This document shows, piece after piece, positions 41,871 through 51,060 of a stretch of DNA of 56,509 nt. Source of the DNA: DATMFV01 sp035555975 (GTDB lineage: Bacteria; Verrucomicrobiota; Verrucomicrobiia; Chthoniobacterales; Chthoniobacteraceae); NCBI GenBank assembly GCA_035555975.1, contig DATMFV010000061.1, positions 1-56,509 of the forward strand, in the 5' to 3' direction. Under the pieces are notes generated by a model. The model saw nothing but the letters and a program-made list of their open reading frames with translations, made no database searches and was not told the DNA's origin. The stretch's first letter is position 1. Each line of letters begins with the position of its first letter. The position numbers were made by a program, and so were the translations under genes.

Positions 41871-44428
41871 TGAGCCGCAGCCCCGCCCCTTCCGGCGCGA
41901 CGCTCCTTCCCGTGACGTCCGCCCCGCCATGCCCGTTCCAGCCCCGGACCAACGGCGTCGCCTCCTTCATCACCCTGGAGGCCGACCGGGTTTTTCTTTC
42001 CGCAGCGGCCCCGGCCCCGGTGACGCCGGAAACGGAGTTCCCGTGGAAGGAACGGGCCTTCGCCTTTACCCGCTGGAACCCTCCGGAAGCTCCCGAAACG
42101 ACGGAAACCGACTTCGCCCCGTGGGATCCGTCGGAGCTGGAAACGCCGTGGCCTCTCCAGGCGTCGCCCCTCCGGCCGGGGGAAACCGTGGCATGGCGGA
42201 TGCGCTTGCGCGGTGACGGGTGCGTCTCCCGCTGGTCGGCCCCGGCGCGGTTCGCCTGTGCGCCCGAAAGCCTCGCCCCGGCGCGATGGATCGGCGGGCC
42301 GGGTTACTCCCTGCTCCGGAAGCGTTTTTCACTCCCGCGCCCGCCGAAGCGCGCGATTCTCTGGGTGAGCGCCGATCCGCCGAGTTACCTGCGGGAAGGG
42401 TGGGAAAAGATGGAGGTTTCCCATGGCGGGAACGACTCGTGGCTCCTCGGCGGGAGCCTGGTGAAGTACCGGCTCTGGGTCAATGGCCGGTTCGTCGCCC
42501 TCGGCCCGCCCCGCCCGTGCGGCAACCATCCCGTGGTCCAGGCGTTCGATGTCACGACCCTTTTGCACGAGGGCGAAAACCTGCTCGCGCTCCTCTCGCT
42601 GGGCGAACGGCGTGGGGTCGCCCTGAAACTGGAAATGGAAGGGACCGACCCGATCGTTTCCGATGAAACCTGGCGGCGGCTCGACGGCAACAACCTCTTT
42701 TCCCCCGTGGCATGGCAAAAGCCGGGCATCGACTCCGTTTTCAAAGGCTTCACCGCTCCGGGCGAACTGCCGCAACACCTCGACGGCCGGATTCACCCTT
42801 TCGGATGGGAAGCGCCCGGTTTTTCCGGCGAAAAGGAGTGGGAAAGAACTGCTGGTTTCGGCCTTGCCGACGGACCGTTCGAGGCGGCGGCCCTTCCGCC
42901 GTTCGCTTTCAGGATGGAGGCTCCGCGACGGGTCGAACGCCAGCCGGACGGCTCGCTCCTTTTCGATTTTGGCCGACAGAGGTTTGCCAGCGTCGCTCTC
43001 GAATGGCAGGAGCCGGGCAGGGGCGAGGTGGAGCTTCGGCTCGGCGAAGAACGGACCGCCGACGGGCGGGTCCGCTACCTCTGGCGCACGCGCAACGCGC
43101 TTCAGGAAATCTGGCAGGCGCCCTCCTCTCCGGGAAGGCTGGAGCATTTCGGGCTCCGCGCTTTTCGTTACGGGTCGCTTCACGCCCGTAGGGGAGGGGA
43201 GGTCGGCGAGATCAGCATCTCCATTCGCGATGCGCTTCATCCCTTTGACGAAACCGCCTCGCGTTTCTCCTCCAGCGATGCCGCGCTCAACCGCGTCTGG
43301 ACCTTCTGCCGCAACACCCTTCGCGATACCCATTACGACCTCTACACCGATTGCCTGAGCAGGGAACGGCAACCGTACGAGGCCGACGCGCTCATCTCCA
43401 TGCTCTCGCACCATGCCGTGGAGGAGGGGATGGCTCTCGCGCGGCGCACCATCGAATACCTCTTTTATCACCCGACCTGGCCGCAGGAGTGGCGCTTGCT
43501 GATGCCGCTGCTCCTCTGGAACGACTATTGGCAGACCGGGAACCCGGCGCTCATCCGGCGGCACTTGGACGCCGCGCTGGCGCACATCCGCCCGTGTGTT
43601 CCTGAAGAGGGGCTCGTCCGCCGGTTTCCGTGCCGGGTCATCGTTGACTGGCCCCATTCCGCGAGGGACGGCTACGAGATGGAGGGGGAGTTCAGCGCCG
43701 TCCCGAACGCTTTTCTCTACGAAGCGCTCCGGACCCTCGCTCTCTGCACACGCATTGCCGGACGGGCGAAGGAAGCACTCCCGCTGGAGCGCGATGCCGC
43801 GCGGCTCAAGGAAGCGTTTGGAAAGCGTCTTTTCCGGCCGGGGGAGGGGATCTGCCGCGATCATCCCGCTTCGGCACACGCTTCGCTGCACGCCAACGTG
43901 GCCGCGCTCCGCTTCGGTCTCGTTCCGGAGCCGTTTCGCGAGGCCGTGCTTGATTACATCGCGGAACGGGGGATGGTTTGCAGTCCGTACTTTGCGCAGT
44001 TCTATCTCGAAACCCTTTACGCCTTTGGCCGCCCGGAGGTTGCCTTGCGCCTGATGACCGCCACTTCCGGCAACGGCTGGCTGCCGATGATGGACCGCTT
44101 TGGTGCGACGAGCACCATGGAAGCATGGTCGCCCGAGCAAAAGCCCAACGTCAGCTTCGCCCACCCGTGGGCCACCGCTCCGGCCAACCTCATTGTCCGG
44201 GGGCTGGCGGGCATCCGTGCGGCGGAGCCGGGATGGGGACGCTTTGTGATCGACCCCCGCCCCGGTCCGGTGACGCAGTGGGAGATCAAGGCCCCCACCC
44301 CCCGCGGCCCGATCGAGGTCGAGTGCCGCCAGCGCGACGGACGGTGTGAAATCGTCCGATGGTCCGCCCCGCCCGGGATGCAGCGCGTCGAGCCGGCTTC
44401 CTTTTTCCCCACCTTTTCAACTCCGTAA
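41870..44428 (+). CDS. GH78-type alpha-L-rhamnosidase-like protein
   Basis: An 852-aa protein with the GH78 layout: N-terminal beta-sandwich domains (residues 1-420, with KYRLWVNGRFVALGPPRP), then an (alpha/alpha)6 barrel. The barrel has the family hallmark YDLYTDCLSRERQPYEADAL near residue 495, with acidic catalytic candidates, and GATSTMEAWSPEQKPNVSFA near 745. A C-terminal beta domain ends it. No signal peptide is visible at the N-terminus, so cytoplasmic action on imported oligosaccharides is possible. Substrate specificity is unproven; related enzymes remove terminal alpha-L-rhamnose. Confidence 0.82.
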   Translation: MSRSPAPSGATLLPVTSAPPCPFQPRTNGVASFITLEADRVFLSAAAPAPVTPETEFPWKERAFAFTRWNPPEAPETTETDFAPWDPSELETPWPLQASPLRPGETVAWRMRLRGDGCVSRWSAPARFACAPESLAPARWIGGPGYSLLRKRFSLPRPPKRAILWVSADPPSYLREGWEKMEVSHGGNDSWLLGGSLVKYRLWVNGRFVALGPPRPCGNHPVVQAFDVTTLLHEGENLLALLSLGERRGVALKLEMEGTDPIVSDETWRRLDGNNLFSPVAWQKPGIDSVFKGFTAPGELPQHLDGRIHPFGWEAPGFSGEKEWERTAGFGLADGPFEAAALPPFAFRMEAPRRVERQPDGSLLFDFGRQRFASVALEWQEPGRGEVELRLGEERTADGRVRYLWRTRNALQEIWQAPSSPGRLEHFGLRAFRYGSLHARRGGEVGEISISIRDALHPFDETASRFSSSDAALNRVWTFCRNTLRDTHYDLYTDCLSRERQPYEADALISMLSHHAVEEGMALARRTIEYLFYHPTWPQEWRLLMPLLLWNDYWQTGNPALIRRHLDAALAHIRPCVPEEGLVRRFPCRVIVDWPHSARDGYEMEGEFSAVPNAFLYEALRTLALCTRIAGRAKEALPLERDAARLKEAFGKRLFRPGEGICRDHPASAHASLHANVAALRFGLVPEPFREAVLDYIAERGMVCSPYFAQFYLETLYAFGRPEVALRLMTATSGNGWLPMMDRFGATSTMEAWSPEQKPNVSFAHPWATAPANLIVRGLAGIRAAEPGWGRFVIDPRPGPVTQWEIKAPTPRGPIEVECRQRDGRCEIVRWSAPPGMQRVEPASFFPTFSTP

Positions 44429-44449
44429 ACGTCCTCTCTTTTCACCCCC

Positions 44450-47404
44450 ATGGTTGCACGACTTCTCGGATTCTCCCTTTTGCTCCTTTCGCTCCCGGGC
44501 GCGGCTTCGGCCCAAAACCGTCTTCCGCCGCCGGGAGGCAACCCGGCCGGGGCTTACTGGTCCTTCAGCCAGCACATGAACGGCCGGGGAGATACGCGGC
44601 TCGAAACGGTCACCGGCCCCGAGGGAAAGCCGGTCGCGGCGCTCTACCTGCGGCTCGGATGTCTCGAAGGGACGATCGGGCGCGGTTCCGCGCCTCCCCT
44701 TGCGGTCACGCCCGGCACGAAGTGGCGCTTTTCCGCATGGGTCCGGGGGGAAACGCTCCAGCCGCTTTGGGTCCGGATCGAAGGCAGCGCGGAATCGTCG
44801 TGGGAACCGCGGCTTATTGCGGAAACCACCGGGGAGGCAGGGGCCTTCCCGTGGCGGCGCATCGAACGCCGCTTCGCCATCCCTGCCGATGTCGGCCGGG
44901 TCCGCGTCACTTTTCTGCTGGGAGGCGGGGAAGGGAGCCTCTGGATCGCCGAGCCTTCGCTGGTCCCTGATTCCACGACGGAGACACCGCCCGTGCCTGC
45001 CAGAGCGGAGGGCGGGGAGGCTGCTGCCGCATGGATGCAGGCGGAGGGGGGCGGCGATGCGCCAAGGGTGGTTTATACCCGGAGGGTCGAACTTCCTGCC
45101 GTACCGGCCTATGCCACCGCGCGGATCATGTCGCAGGCACCGGGCCATTTCCGCGTCAACGGGCATGAAGTCACGCCCGGCCTTCTGCCCGACGCAGCCC
45201 GGGGGTTTGAGATCGCCCGGTATCTGCAAAAGGGGGAGAACCGTTTTGAAATCGAAACGGAGGCAGCGCCCGTCCTTTTCGCCGCCCGGATCGCGGGGGT
45301 TGCGCCGTTGCTGTCAGGAGCGGCGTGGACCGCAGCGACCGCCGGAGGGGAGCCGCTCAAGACGGTGACGACAGGGGAGGAAAGCGGCTTCAGACCGGCT
45401 GCCCCGCCGCTCGCCGTGGAAGCAAAGCAGATCGGGTTCTCCTCCACGGTCGCGGCTGGGAAGAAGGCCGTGCTGGAGCTGGAATGCGCCGCCCCGATCG
45501 CTGACGAAGCGCTGGCGTCGCTGGAGTGGCAGTTTTTTGAAGAGGGGGAATCGGTGGCCTTGAGCGGTCTCTCCCCCGTTTTTCACCGGAAAGGCCGCCG
45601 GTTGACCGTGGAGCTTCCCCTTTCCCGCTGGGCCAGGCCGGGGCGCTATGAATGGCGGCTGCGCGGTCCGGGAATGGCGATCTCCACTCCGAACGCATTG
45701 CCGCTGGAAGTGGAGGCAGCGCCGTTGGAGGGATCGCCGGAGCAGCATCCATGGTTTACCGCCGGGCCGTCGAACGTCGTCCGGACGGCGGCGGGCTCCC
45801 AGTCTCCTTTCAGCGCTTCGTTGCCGGAGGGTTCGCCCGTGGAGAGCTACCGAGCATGGAGCACCTCGGGCGGGCACCAGTATGAACTCTACTACCCCGC
45901 CGCCGCTTTTTACCGCCCCGGAGGGTGGGAACTCGCCCGCCTGGAAGCCGCGTTTTTCCGCGTGCTGGAGGCGGACCCCGCGGCGTCGATCCTGGTCCGG
46001 CTCCGGTTTGAGACTCCGGACTGGTGGAACCAGAAGTATCCGGACGAGCTTTATCTTTCCAACAGGGGGACGCGCCGGCGGCAGTCGTTCGGCTCCGACG
46101 CCTGGCGGGAGTTTGCGATCCGTTGCGCGGGCGACCTTGCAACGGCGCTGCGGCAGCGCCCCGTCGGAAGGGCGTTTGGCGGGTTCCTCATCATGGGTTT
46201 TGAAGGGGGCGAGTTTCAGCTCTGGGGGCATGGACAAGGGGAGTACGACTGCTCCCCCGCTGCCGGGCGCGCCTTTGCCCAATGGCAGGAGACCCACGGC
46301 GTCCCGACCGGGGAGCGCGTGACGCTGCCGCACCCCGCGCTGGCATGGCCCTTCCGGAAAGAGCGGGGGGATGGCGTCATCCGCTCGCGTTTCTTCCGCT
46401 TCGTGGCGCAGCGGCAGGCGGAAAATCTTGCGGTGATCATCAACGCGATCAAGGCGGAACACCCGACGCTTGCCTGTGCGGTACACTACGGCTATCTCTT
46501 TGAGCACGCCAACTCGCTGCGGCGGCTTCTCTATGGCGGCTCCCTCGGGTTCGCCGATTTCATCGCCTCGGCAAAGGTGGACGCCGTCAGCAACATCACT
46601 TCCTATTCGCTGCGCGGCAACCGCCGGGGGCACGCTTTCATGCTGCCGGTCACCAGCCTGGCCCTGCGCGGCATCCAGCCGTCGCTCGAAGACGACGTGC
46701 GCAACTTCCTCTGGACCGGAGCGGCCGACACCGGCGGCGCACCGCTTCGCACCGTGGAGGAGTCACTTAGGAGCATGAGGAAGATCCGCTACCTCGCCGC
46801 AACCCAGGGGGCGGCGGTCCGTTACAACACCGGTTTTGGCAACGGAAAGGACCTGATGCAGGCTCCCGAGATCCTTTCCGAACTCGCCGCGCTCAATCGG
46901 CGGGTCATGGCGCTGAAACCGCTCCCGCCCGGTTCGCCCGGAGAAGTCGCGCTGGTGGTCGACCCGCTGGCGCTGACCGGCCTCTCGGAATGGGAGGAGG
47001 GCGAGGCGCTGAGTCGTGCGGCTTTGAGCGAAGTGCGCGACACCCTGGCCAGAACCGGTCGGCCCGCCGCCCTCGTGACGATGGACGACTGGAAGGCTCA
47101 CGCGGAGAAGTGGGAGCACGTGGTGATCCCTCTTCCCGGGCTCCTTTCTGCCGAACGGCTTGCGGCCCTTGCGGAAGAGTTCGGGCCGCTCCCTGCCTTT
47201 CCGCAGAAGGCGCTCTTCCTCGTGCTTGCCAAAGGTGGGGAAGCCGCCATCGCGGAAACCAATGACGCGCTCTGGCAGCAGCTCGCCACGCGCCGCGCGC
47301 TCAACACGCCGCAGCCCGCCTGGTGGTACATTGGGCGCAATTTCACCGCCGTCGCCACGCCGGATGAAGTGCGCGAAACCGAGCAACCGGAGAAGAACCA
47401 ATGA
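44450..47404 (+). CDS. Large exported glycoside hydrolase-like protein (GH42-like core)
   Basis: A 984-aa protein with signal peptide (LLGFSLLLLSLPGAASA). The first 330 residues are beta-sandwich-like, resembling carbohydrate-binding modules (WRFSAWVRGETLQPLW). The central part, about residues 460-800, looks like a clan GH-A TIM barrel: FGGFLIMGFEGGEFQLWGHG near 577 and YDCSPAAGRAFAQWQETHG recall beta-galactosidase GH42. The C-terminal 150 residues fit a trimerisation- or GATase-like fold of that family. Catalytic glutamates cannot be fixed. It lies between GH78 and the pseudopilin and its stop overlaps the latter (ATGA). Confidence 0.55.
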   Translation: MVARLLGFSLLLLSLPGAASAQNRLPPPGGNPAGAYWSFSQHMNGRGDTRLETVTGPEGKPVAALYLRLGCLEGTIGRGSAPPLAVTPGTKWRFSAWVRGETLQPLWVRIEGSAESSWEPRLIAETTGEAGAFPWRRIERRFAIPADVGRVRVTFLLGGGEGSLWIAEPSLVPDSTTETPPVPARAEGGEAAAAWMQAEGGGDAPRVVYTRRVELPAVPAYATARIMSQAPGHFRVNGHEVTPGLLPDAARGFEIARYLQKGENRFEIETEAAPVLFAARIAGVAPLLSGAAWTAATAGGEPLKTVTTGEESGFRPAAPPLAVEAKQIGFSSTVAAGKKAVLELECAAPIADEALASLEWQFFEEGESVALSGLSPVFHRKGRRLTVELPLSRWARPGRYEWRLRGPGMAISTPNALPLEVEAAPLEGSPEQHPWFTAGPSNVVRTAAGSQSPFSASLPEGSPVESYRAWSTSGGHQYELYYPAAAFYRPGGWELARLEAAFFRVLEADPAASILVRLRFETPDWWNQKYPDELYLSNRGTRRRQSFGSDAWREFAIRCAGDLATALRQRPVGRAFGGFLIMGFEGGEFQLWGHGQGEYDCSPAAGRAFAQWQETHGVPTGERVTLPHPALAWPFRKERGDGVIRSRFFRFVAQRQAENLAVIINAIKAEHPTLACAVHYGYLFEHANSLRRLLYGGSLGFADFIASAKVDAVSNITSYSLRGNRRGHAFMLPVTSLALRGIQPSLEDDVRNFLWTGAADTGGAPLRTVEESLRSMRKIRYLAATQGAAVRYNTGFGNGKDLMQAPEILSELAALNRRVMALKPLPPGSPGEVALVVDPLALTGLSEWEEGEALSRAALSEVRDTLARTGRPAALVTMDDWKAHAEKWEHVVIPLPGLLSAERLAALAEEFGPLPAFPQKALFLVLAKGGEAAIAETNDALWQQLATRRALNTPQPAWWYIGRNFTAVATPDEVRETEQPEKNQ

Positions 47405-48108
47405 ATCGTGCCTCTCTTAAAATTGGGAAGCCGTGTGTGGAGCAACGTCCGGCGCCGCAGTCGGCGCGGAGGCCGACCCTCGGGCACGCACGTGGGCGGG
47501 AACGCGCCGGGTGGACCTTGCCCGAGCTATTGATCGTCGCGGCGGTCGTTGCTCTCCTTCTCGTTTTGTCGGTGCCGGCGTTCAATCGGGTCCGGGCCCA
47601 GTCGCGGAACGTCGGGTGCCTCAGCAACCTGCGCCAGATCGGGATGGCCTTTCTCCGCTATCAGCAGGATTCGGGCGGCCTCATCCCTCCCGGGGGAAGG
47701 GGAAAACTGGCGTGGAACGTTCAACTCAAGCCGTACGGCATCATCATCCACGACCCTTCGCCGCTTCTCTGCCCGGCTGATCCGGCAGCCGACAACTCGT
47801 TTGCGACCGCCGGTTACAGCTATTCGATGAACATCGACCTGAAGTCGTCCAAACAGAGCATCATCTTCGACGGTACGCTCGATTGGACCCCCATCCGCGC
47901 GAACGCCGTGACTTTTCCGGCGAAAACGATCCTGATGGGTGACTCGGAAACCAAGGTCGCCGGGCGTTGGCTCAGGTACGAAGCGTTTTTCGGCCAGCGG
48001 CACGGCGGGCATGTCAATTTCGTCTTCTGCGACGGCCACGCCGAATCGCTGACGAAAGAGGAGACGAAAGATCCGGTCGACCTCTGGAGTTACCACAAGA
48101 CCAGGTGA
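47401..48108 (+). CDS. H-X9-DG pseudopilin-like protein (module B)
   Basis: A 235-aa protein. The prepilin motif RAGWTLPELLIVAAVVALLL comes unusually late, after a 37-residue basic leader, with Gly at -1 and Glu at +5. CLSNLRQIGMAFLRYQQDSGG and CPADPAADNSFATAGYSYSMN are common to the family. HGGHVNFVFCDGHAES holds an exact H-X9-DG. It starts inside the stop of the 984-aa hydrolase, so it is certainly in the same operon. An internal start nearer to the pilin motif is possible. It ends 47 bases before the convergent T2SS operon. Confidence 0.85.
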   Translation: MNRASLKIGKPCVEQRPAPQSARRPTLGHARGRERAGWTLPELLIVAAVVALLLVLSVPAFNRVRAQSRNVGCLSNLRQIGMAFLRYQQDSGGLIPPGGRGKLAWNVQLKPYGIIIHDPSPLLCPADPAADNSFATAGYSYSMNIDLKSSKQSIIFDGTLDWTPIRANAVTFPAKTILMGDSETKVAGRWLRYEAFFGQRHGGHVNFVFCDGHAESLTKEETKDPVDLWSYHKTR

Positions 48109-48155
48109 GGCTGGGAACAAAATCCAACCCCACGGCGGACGTGGAGGGTCCCCTT

Positions 48156-48887
48156 TTACCGCGCATCCTCGGAAAAATGCCGCGTCCGGCGCTGGATCAG
48201 GATCTCCTCCGTCGAACCCGTTGCGTTGTAGAGGTCGTGGCCGTACGCTTCGCCGGTGCGTGAAAACCAGCGGTGGATGCTGCGCGAGGCGCGGGTCTCC
48301 CACCGTTCGCGGATGGTGACGATCTCGCGGATCTCCCCGGTCGCTTCGATCGTGTAATAGAAGAGCTTCAACCGGTTGAGGACTTCGCCCGTCGCCCCGG
48401 AAAGGGTGATGATCCCGACCATCCCGAGCGGTTCGTTGAAGAGGTACATCGTCCACGCCGGAACGCGGGCGAGCGGGTGCGTGGTCAGTTCGTAATCGAC
48501 GCAATCGAACCGGAAACCTTCCCGTTCGGCATGGCGCGTGGCGATGTTCCAGGCGGCATGGGTGTCGAGGTTGAGGATCGTAAGGTTGAGCGGCAGCGCA
48601 TCGGGCGGCAGACCCTGCGCCCAGGCGGCGGCCTTCCCGGTGGTGATCCTTCCATCCTCGCGAACCTTGGTGGTTCTGAAGTATGGCGCATCGCGACTGC
48701 CCCGGAAGAGCACCCACTGGTCGGGCTGCGGTCTCCCTCCCGCGCCGCGGATCAGGTAGACATCTTCCAGAACGCGATCCCCCTCGCGCTTGGTGGCGTA
48801 GCGGAGCGCCTGGTAGGCGGTGGCGTTGCCGAAGAGCGCTTCGGAGAACGCGAACGAGGCGAGGAGCAGCAGGGCGACGGTTCTCAT
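48156..48887 (-). CDS. Unknown exported protein, last gene of the T2SS operon
   Basis: A 243-aa protein I do not recognise. Residues 1-20 are a signal peptide (MRTVALLLLASFAFSEALFG). The rest has no membrane segment. A region such as WTMYLFNEPLGMVGIITLSG then EVLNRLKLFYYTIEATGEI is beta-rich, and the C-terminus is basic. It begins four bases after the gspD stop on the same strand, so it is co-transcribed with the secretin. A periplasmic accessory factor, pilotin-like partner or secreted substrate are all possible. Confidence 0.75.
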   Translation of the reverse strand: MRTVALLLLASFAFSEALFGNATAYQALRYATKREGDRVLEDVYLIRGAGGRPQPDQWVLFRGSRDAPYFRTTKVREDGRITTGKAAAWAQGLPPDALPLNLTILNLDTHAAWNIATRHAEREGFRFDCVDYELTTHPLARVPAWTMYLFNEPLGMVGIITLSGATGEVLNRLKLFYYTIEATGEIREIVTIRERWETRASRSIHRWFSRTGEAYGHDLYNATGSTEEILIQRRTRHFSEDAR

Positions 48888-48891
48888 AAAA

Positions 48892-51060
48892 TCAGGGGCG
48901 GGTGGCGCGGCGGACAGGTTCAAACGGGACAAGCTGCGCTTCGGGCGGGATCTCCGACCCTTCGGGCAGCGGCGGGTTGATGAAATCCTCCGAACCGCGC
49001 ATCACTTTCGTACGCCGTTTCTCCAACGCGTCGGTCGGGAAGAGGGCGGCATTGTCGCTGACGATCTGCGGCTGGATCAGCAGGATCAGCTCCTTGCGCT
49101 GTTTTTTGGTCGAGATGCCCCGGAAGGGAATCCCGAGCAGGGGGATGTCGCCGAGGATCGGCACCTTGCGCTCGATCTTCTCCTCCCGGTCGTTGATCAA
49201 CCCGCCGATGACCACCGTATGCTTGTTGGGCACGGTGACCGAGGTGCGGATCTGCTGGGTGCGCACGCTCTGGGCTTCGGTCCCCGCGATGAGGTAGGTC
49301 TGCCCGAGCGTGTCGTTTTTCTGGGCGATTTCGAGCGTCACCTCGTTGTCGTTGTTGATCAGCGGCACCACTTCGAGCTGGAGCAGCACATCCTTGTAGT
49401 CGATCGTGGAGGTGAGCGCGGTGCTGTTGTTCTGGTTCGGGTTGACGGTGCTCACCGTGCTTTGCGGCACCGGGATCTGTTCGCCGACGGAGATGACCGC
49501 CTTTTTGTTGTTGGAGGTGTAAACCGTCGGGCGTCCCAGCACCTTGGTGCGGCCGGTCGACTCGAGCGCGGTCACCAGCAGGTCAACCCCCTGGCCGAAC
49601 GTGCCGAAAAAGGCGAGCCCCGGGGTGTTCTGCGACGAGGCGATGAAGTTCGCCGCCGTTTCCGGGTTGAGGAGCGTCTGAATGCTCGGCACGTTGCCGA
49701 CCCGCTGGTTGCTGGCGATGCTGTTGGAGCCCTGGCGGTAGAAATCGATCCCGAAGTCGAGCCCGTCGCTGACATCGAGTTCCATGATGATGATCGAGAG
49801 GTAGACCTGGATCGGCGGCTTGTCGAGCTGGGCGATGACCGAGGCGATCCGGTCGAGGCTTTCCGGCGGCGCGATGGCGATGATCGTGTTGTTGCGCTGG
49901 TCGGCGATCAGCCGCGCGTTGCCGACCATGACGGTGAGCGGCAGCACCTTGTCGTCGTTTTCCTGCACCGTGCCGAGGACGTTCGTCGCCGAGCCGCCGC
50001 TCATGGTGGTGGAGGTCGTCGTGGAACTGGCCAGGGTGGTCGAATCATCCCGCCGGGTGGAGGTCTGCGTCGTTTCGAGCTGTCCGTCGGCTTCGTCGCC
50101 ATCCTTGCGCCCTTCCTTGAGCATGGTGGCGACGGCGGGGAGGAGGTCGCCGACGGAGACATAACGGAGCTTGAACTCTTCGGAGGGGGCCTGACCCGAG
50201 GGAACGTCGAAGCTGCGCACGAACGTCTCAAAGTACGGGAAGGCGGTCGGATTGCAGACGACGATCACCCGGTTGGTGCGGGTGTCGGCGGCAAACTCCA
50301 CCGGGTTGCCCTGCCCGAAGTTGAAGAGGAGGCGGCTCGCCTTGCCCGCCCCGTCTCCGCTTCCTGCGCCGGAGCCGGTGGAACCGCCCGCGTTGCCGAG
50401 CACCTTGGTGATCGTCTCGACCACCCGGTCGGCATTGGCACGGAGCATCGGGACGAAATGCGCCGACACCTTTGTCGGCGGGACATCGATCAGCTTCTGC
50501 ATCCGGATGATCTGGCGGACCACGGCGGCGCTTTCGGTAATAAGAAGGATGTTCGACCCCGGCACGGCGACGATGCTTCCAAAGGGAGGGGTCGGCGCGA
50601 AATGCTGGTTGAAGATCGGCGCGGTCTCCTGCGCGGAGAGAAAGTTGAGCTTCATGATGTAGCTGACGAGCTTTTCGCCCGGCGGCAGCGCGGCTTCGTC
50701 GGTAAAGACCTTTACCCCCTGGCTGCGCGGGTTCTTTCCGCCGCCGAGGCTGACCACCTTCACGCTGTTGCCGGGGCCGGGCACCATTGCAAAGCCGTTG
50801 AGGAGCAGGGATGATTCGAGCAGTTCGACCGCCTCCTCGCGCGTGACCGGTTCGGTGACGTTGATATGGATCGTCGTTTCCGGCAGCGATCCTTCCTTGA
50901 TCACCTGTTTGCCGGTAAGCGCTTCATAGGTCGCCAGCACGTCGGAGACCGGGTTGTTGACCAGTTGGATCAAGGTATCGCGTTCGCCGGACTGGCCGGG
51001 GAGCGGCGCTCCCCAAAGCAGGAGAAGCAGCGGAAGGAGAAGGGATCGGAGGCGTTTCAT
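48892..51060 (-). CDS. gspD: Type II secretion system secretin GspD
   Basis: Outer-membrane secretin (722 aa) that forms the exit pore. Signal peptide LLLPLLLLLWGAPLPGQSG, then N-domains from about residue 25 (DVLATYEALTGKQVIKEGS, LSAQETAPIFNQHF, and TRTNRVIVVCNPTAFPYF). A Ser/Thr-rich linker lies near residue 330-350 (TTSTTMSGGS). The secretin core spans about 440-690, with IPVPQSTVSTVN and the hallmark VPILGDIPLLGIPFRG near residue 640. The start overlaps the upstream 147-aa gene by four bases. Confidence 0.94.
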   Translation of the reverse strand: MKRLRSLLLPLLLLLWGAPLPGQSGERDTLIQLVNNPVSDVLATYEALTGKQVIKEGSLPETTIHINVTEPVTREEAVELLESSLLLNGFAMVPGPGNSVKVVSLGGGKNPRSQGVKVFTDEAALPPGEKLVSYIMKLNFLSAQETAPIFNQHFAPTPPFGSIVAVPGSNILLITESAAVVRQIIRMQKLIDVPPTKVSAHFVPMLRANADRVVETITKVLGNAGGSTGSGAGSGDGAGKASRLLFNFGQGNPVEFAADTRTNRVIVVCNPTAFPYFETFVRSFDVPSGQAPSEEFKLRYVSVGDLLPAVATMLKEGRKDGDEADGQLETTQTSTRRDDSTTLASSTTTSTTMSGGSATNVLGTVQENDDKVLPLTVMVGNARLIADQRNNTIIAIAPPESLDRIASVIAQLDKPPIQVYLSIIIMELDVSDGLDFGIDFYRQGSNSIASNQRVGNVPSIQTLLNPETAANFIASSQNTPGLAFFGTFGQGVDLLVTALESTGRTKVLGRPTVYTSNNKKAVISVGEQIPVPQSTVSTVNPNQNNSTALTSTIDYKDVLLQLEVVPLINNDNEVTLEIAQKNDTLGQTYLIAGTEAQSVRTQQIRTSVTVPNKHTVVIGGLINDREEKIERKVPILGDIPLLGIPFRGISTKKQRKELILLIQPQIVSDNAALFPTDALEKRRTKVMRGSEDFINPPLPEGSEIPPEAQLVPFEPVRRATRP

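Noticed and set aside
39567..41930. A 787-codon minus-strand open frame over the module B regulator and PEP-CTERM gene
   Set aside because: It covers the regulator, its promoter and the PEP-CTERM gene in antisense. All three are supported by motifs and the frame has none.
42329..44164. A 611-codon minus-strand open frame over the GH78 gene
   Set aside because: Antisense to the rhamnosidase-like gene; no recognisable domain.
48128..48144. CCACG-GCGGA-CGTGG hairpin between the convergent pseudopilin and T2SS operons
   Set aside because: Only five base pairs and no proper T-run on either side, so it is too weak to call as a terminator.
48820..50814. A 664-codon plus-strand open frame over gspD
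   Set aside because: Antisense to the secretin gene, whose domains and operon place are clear.
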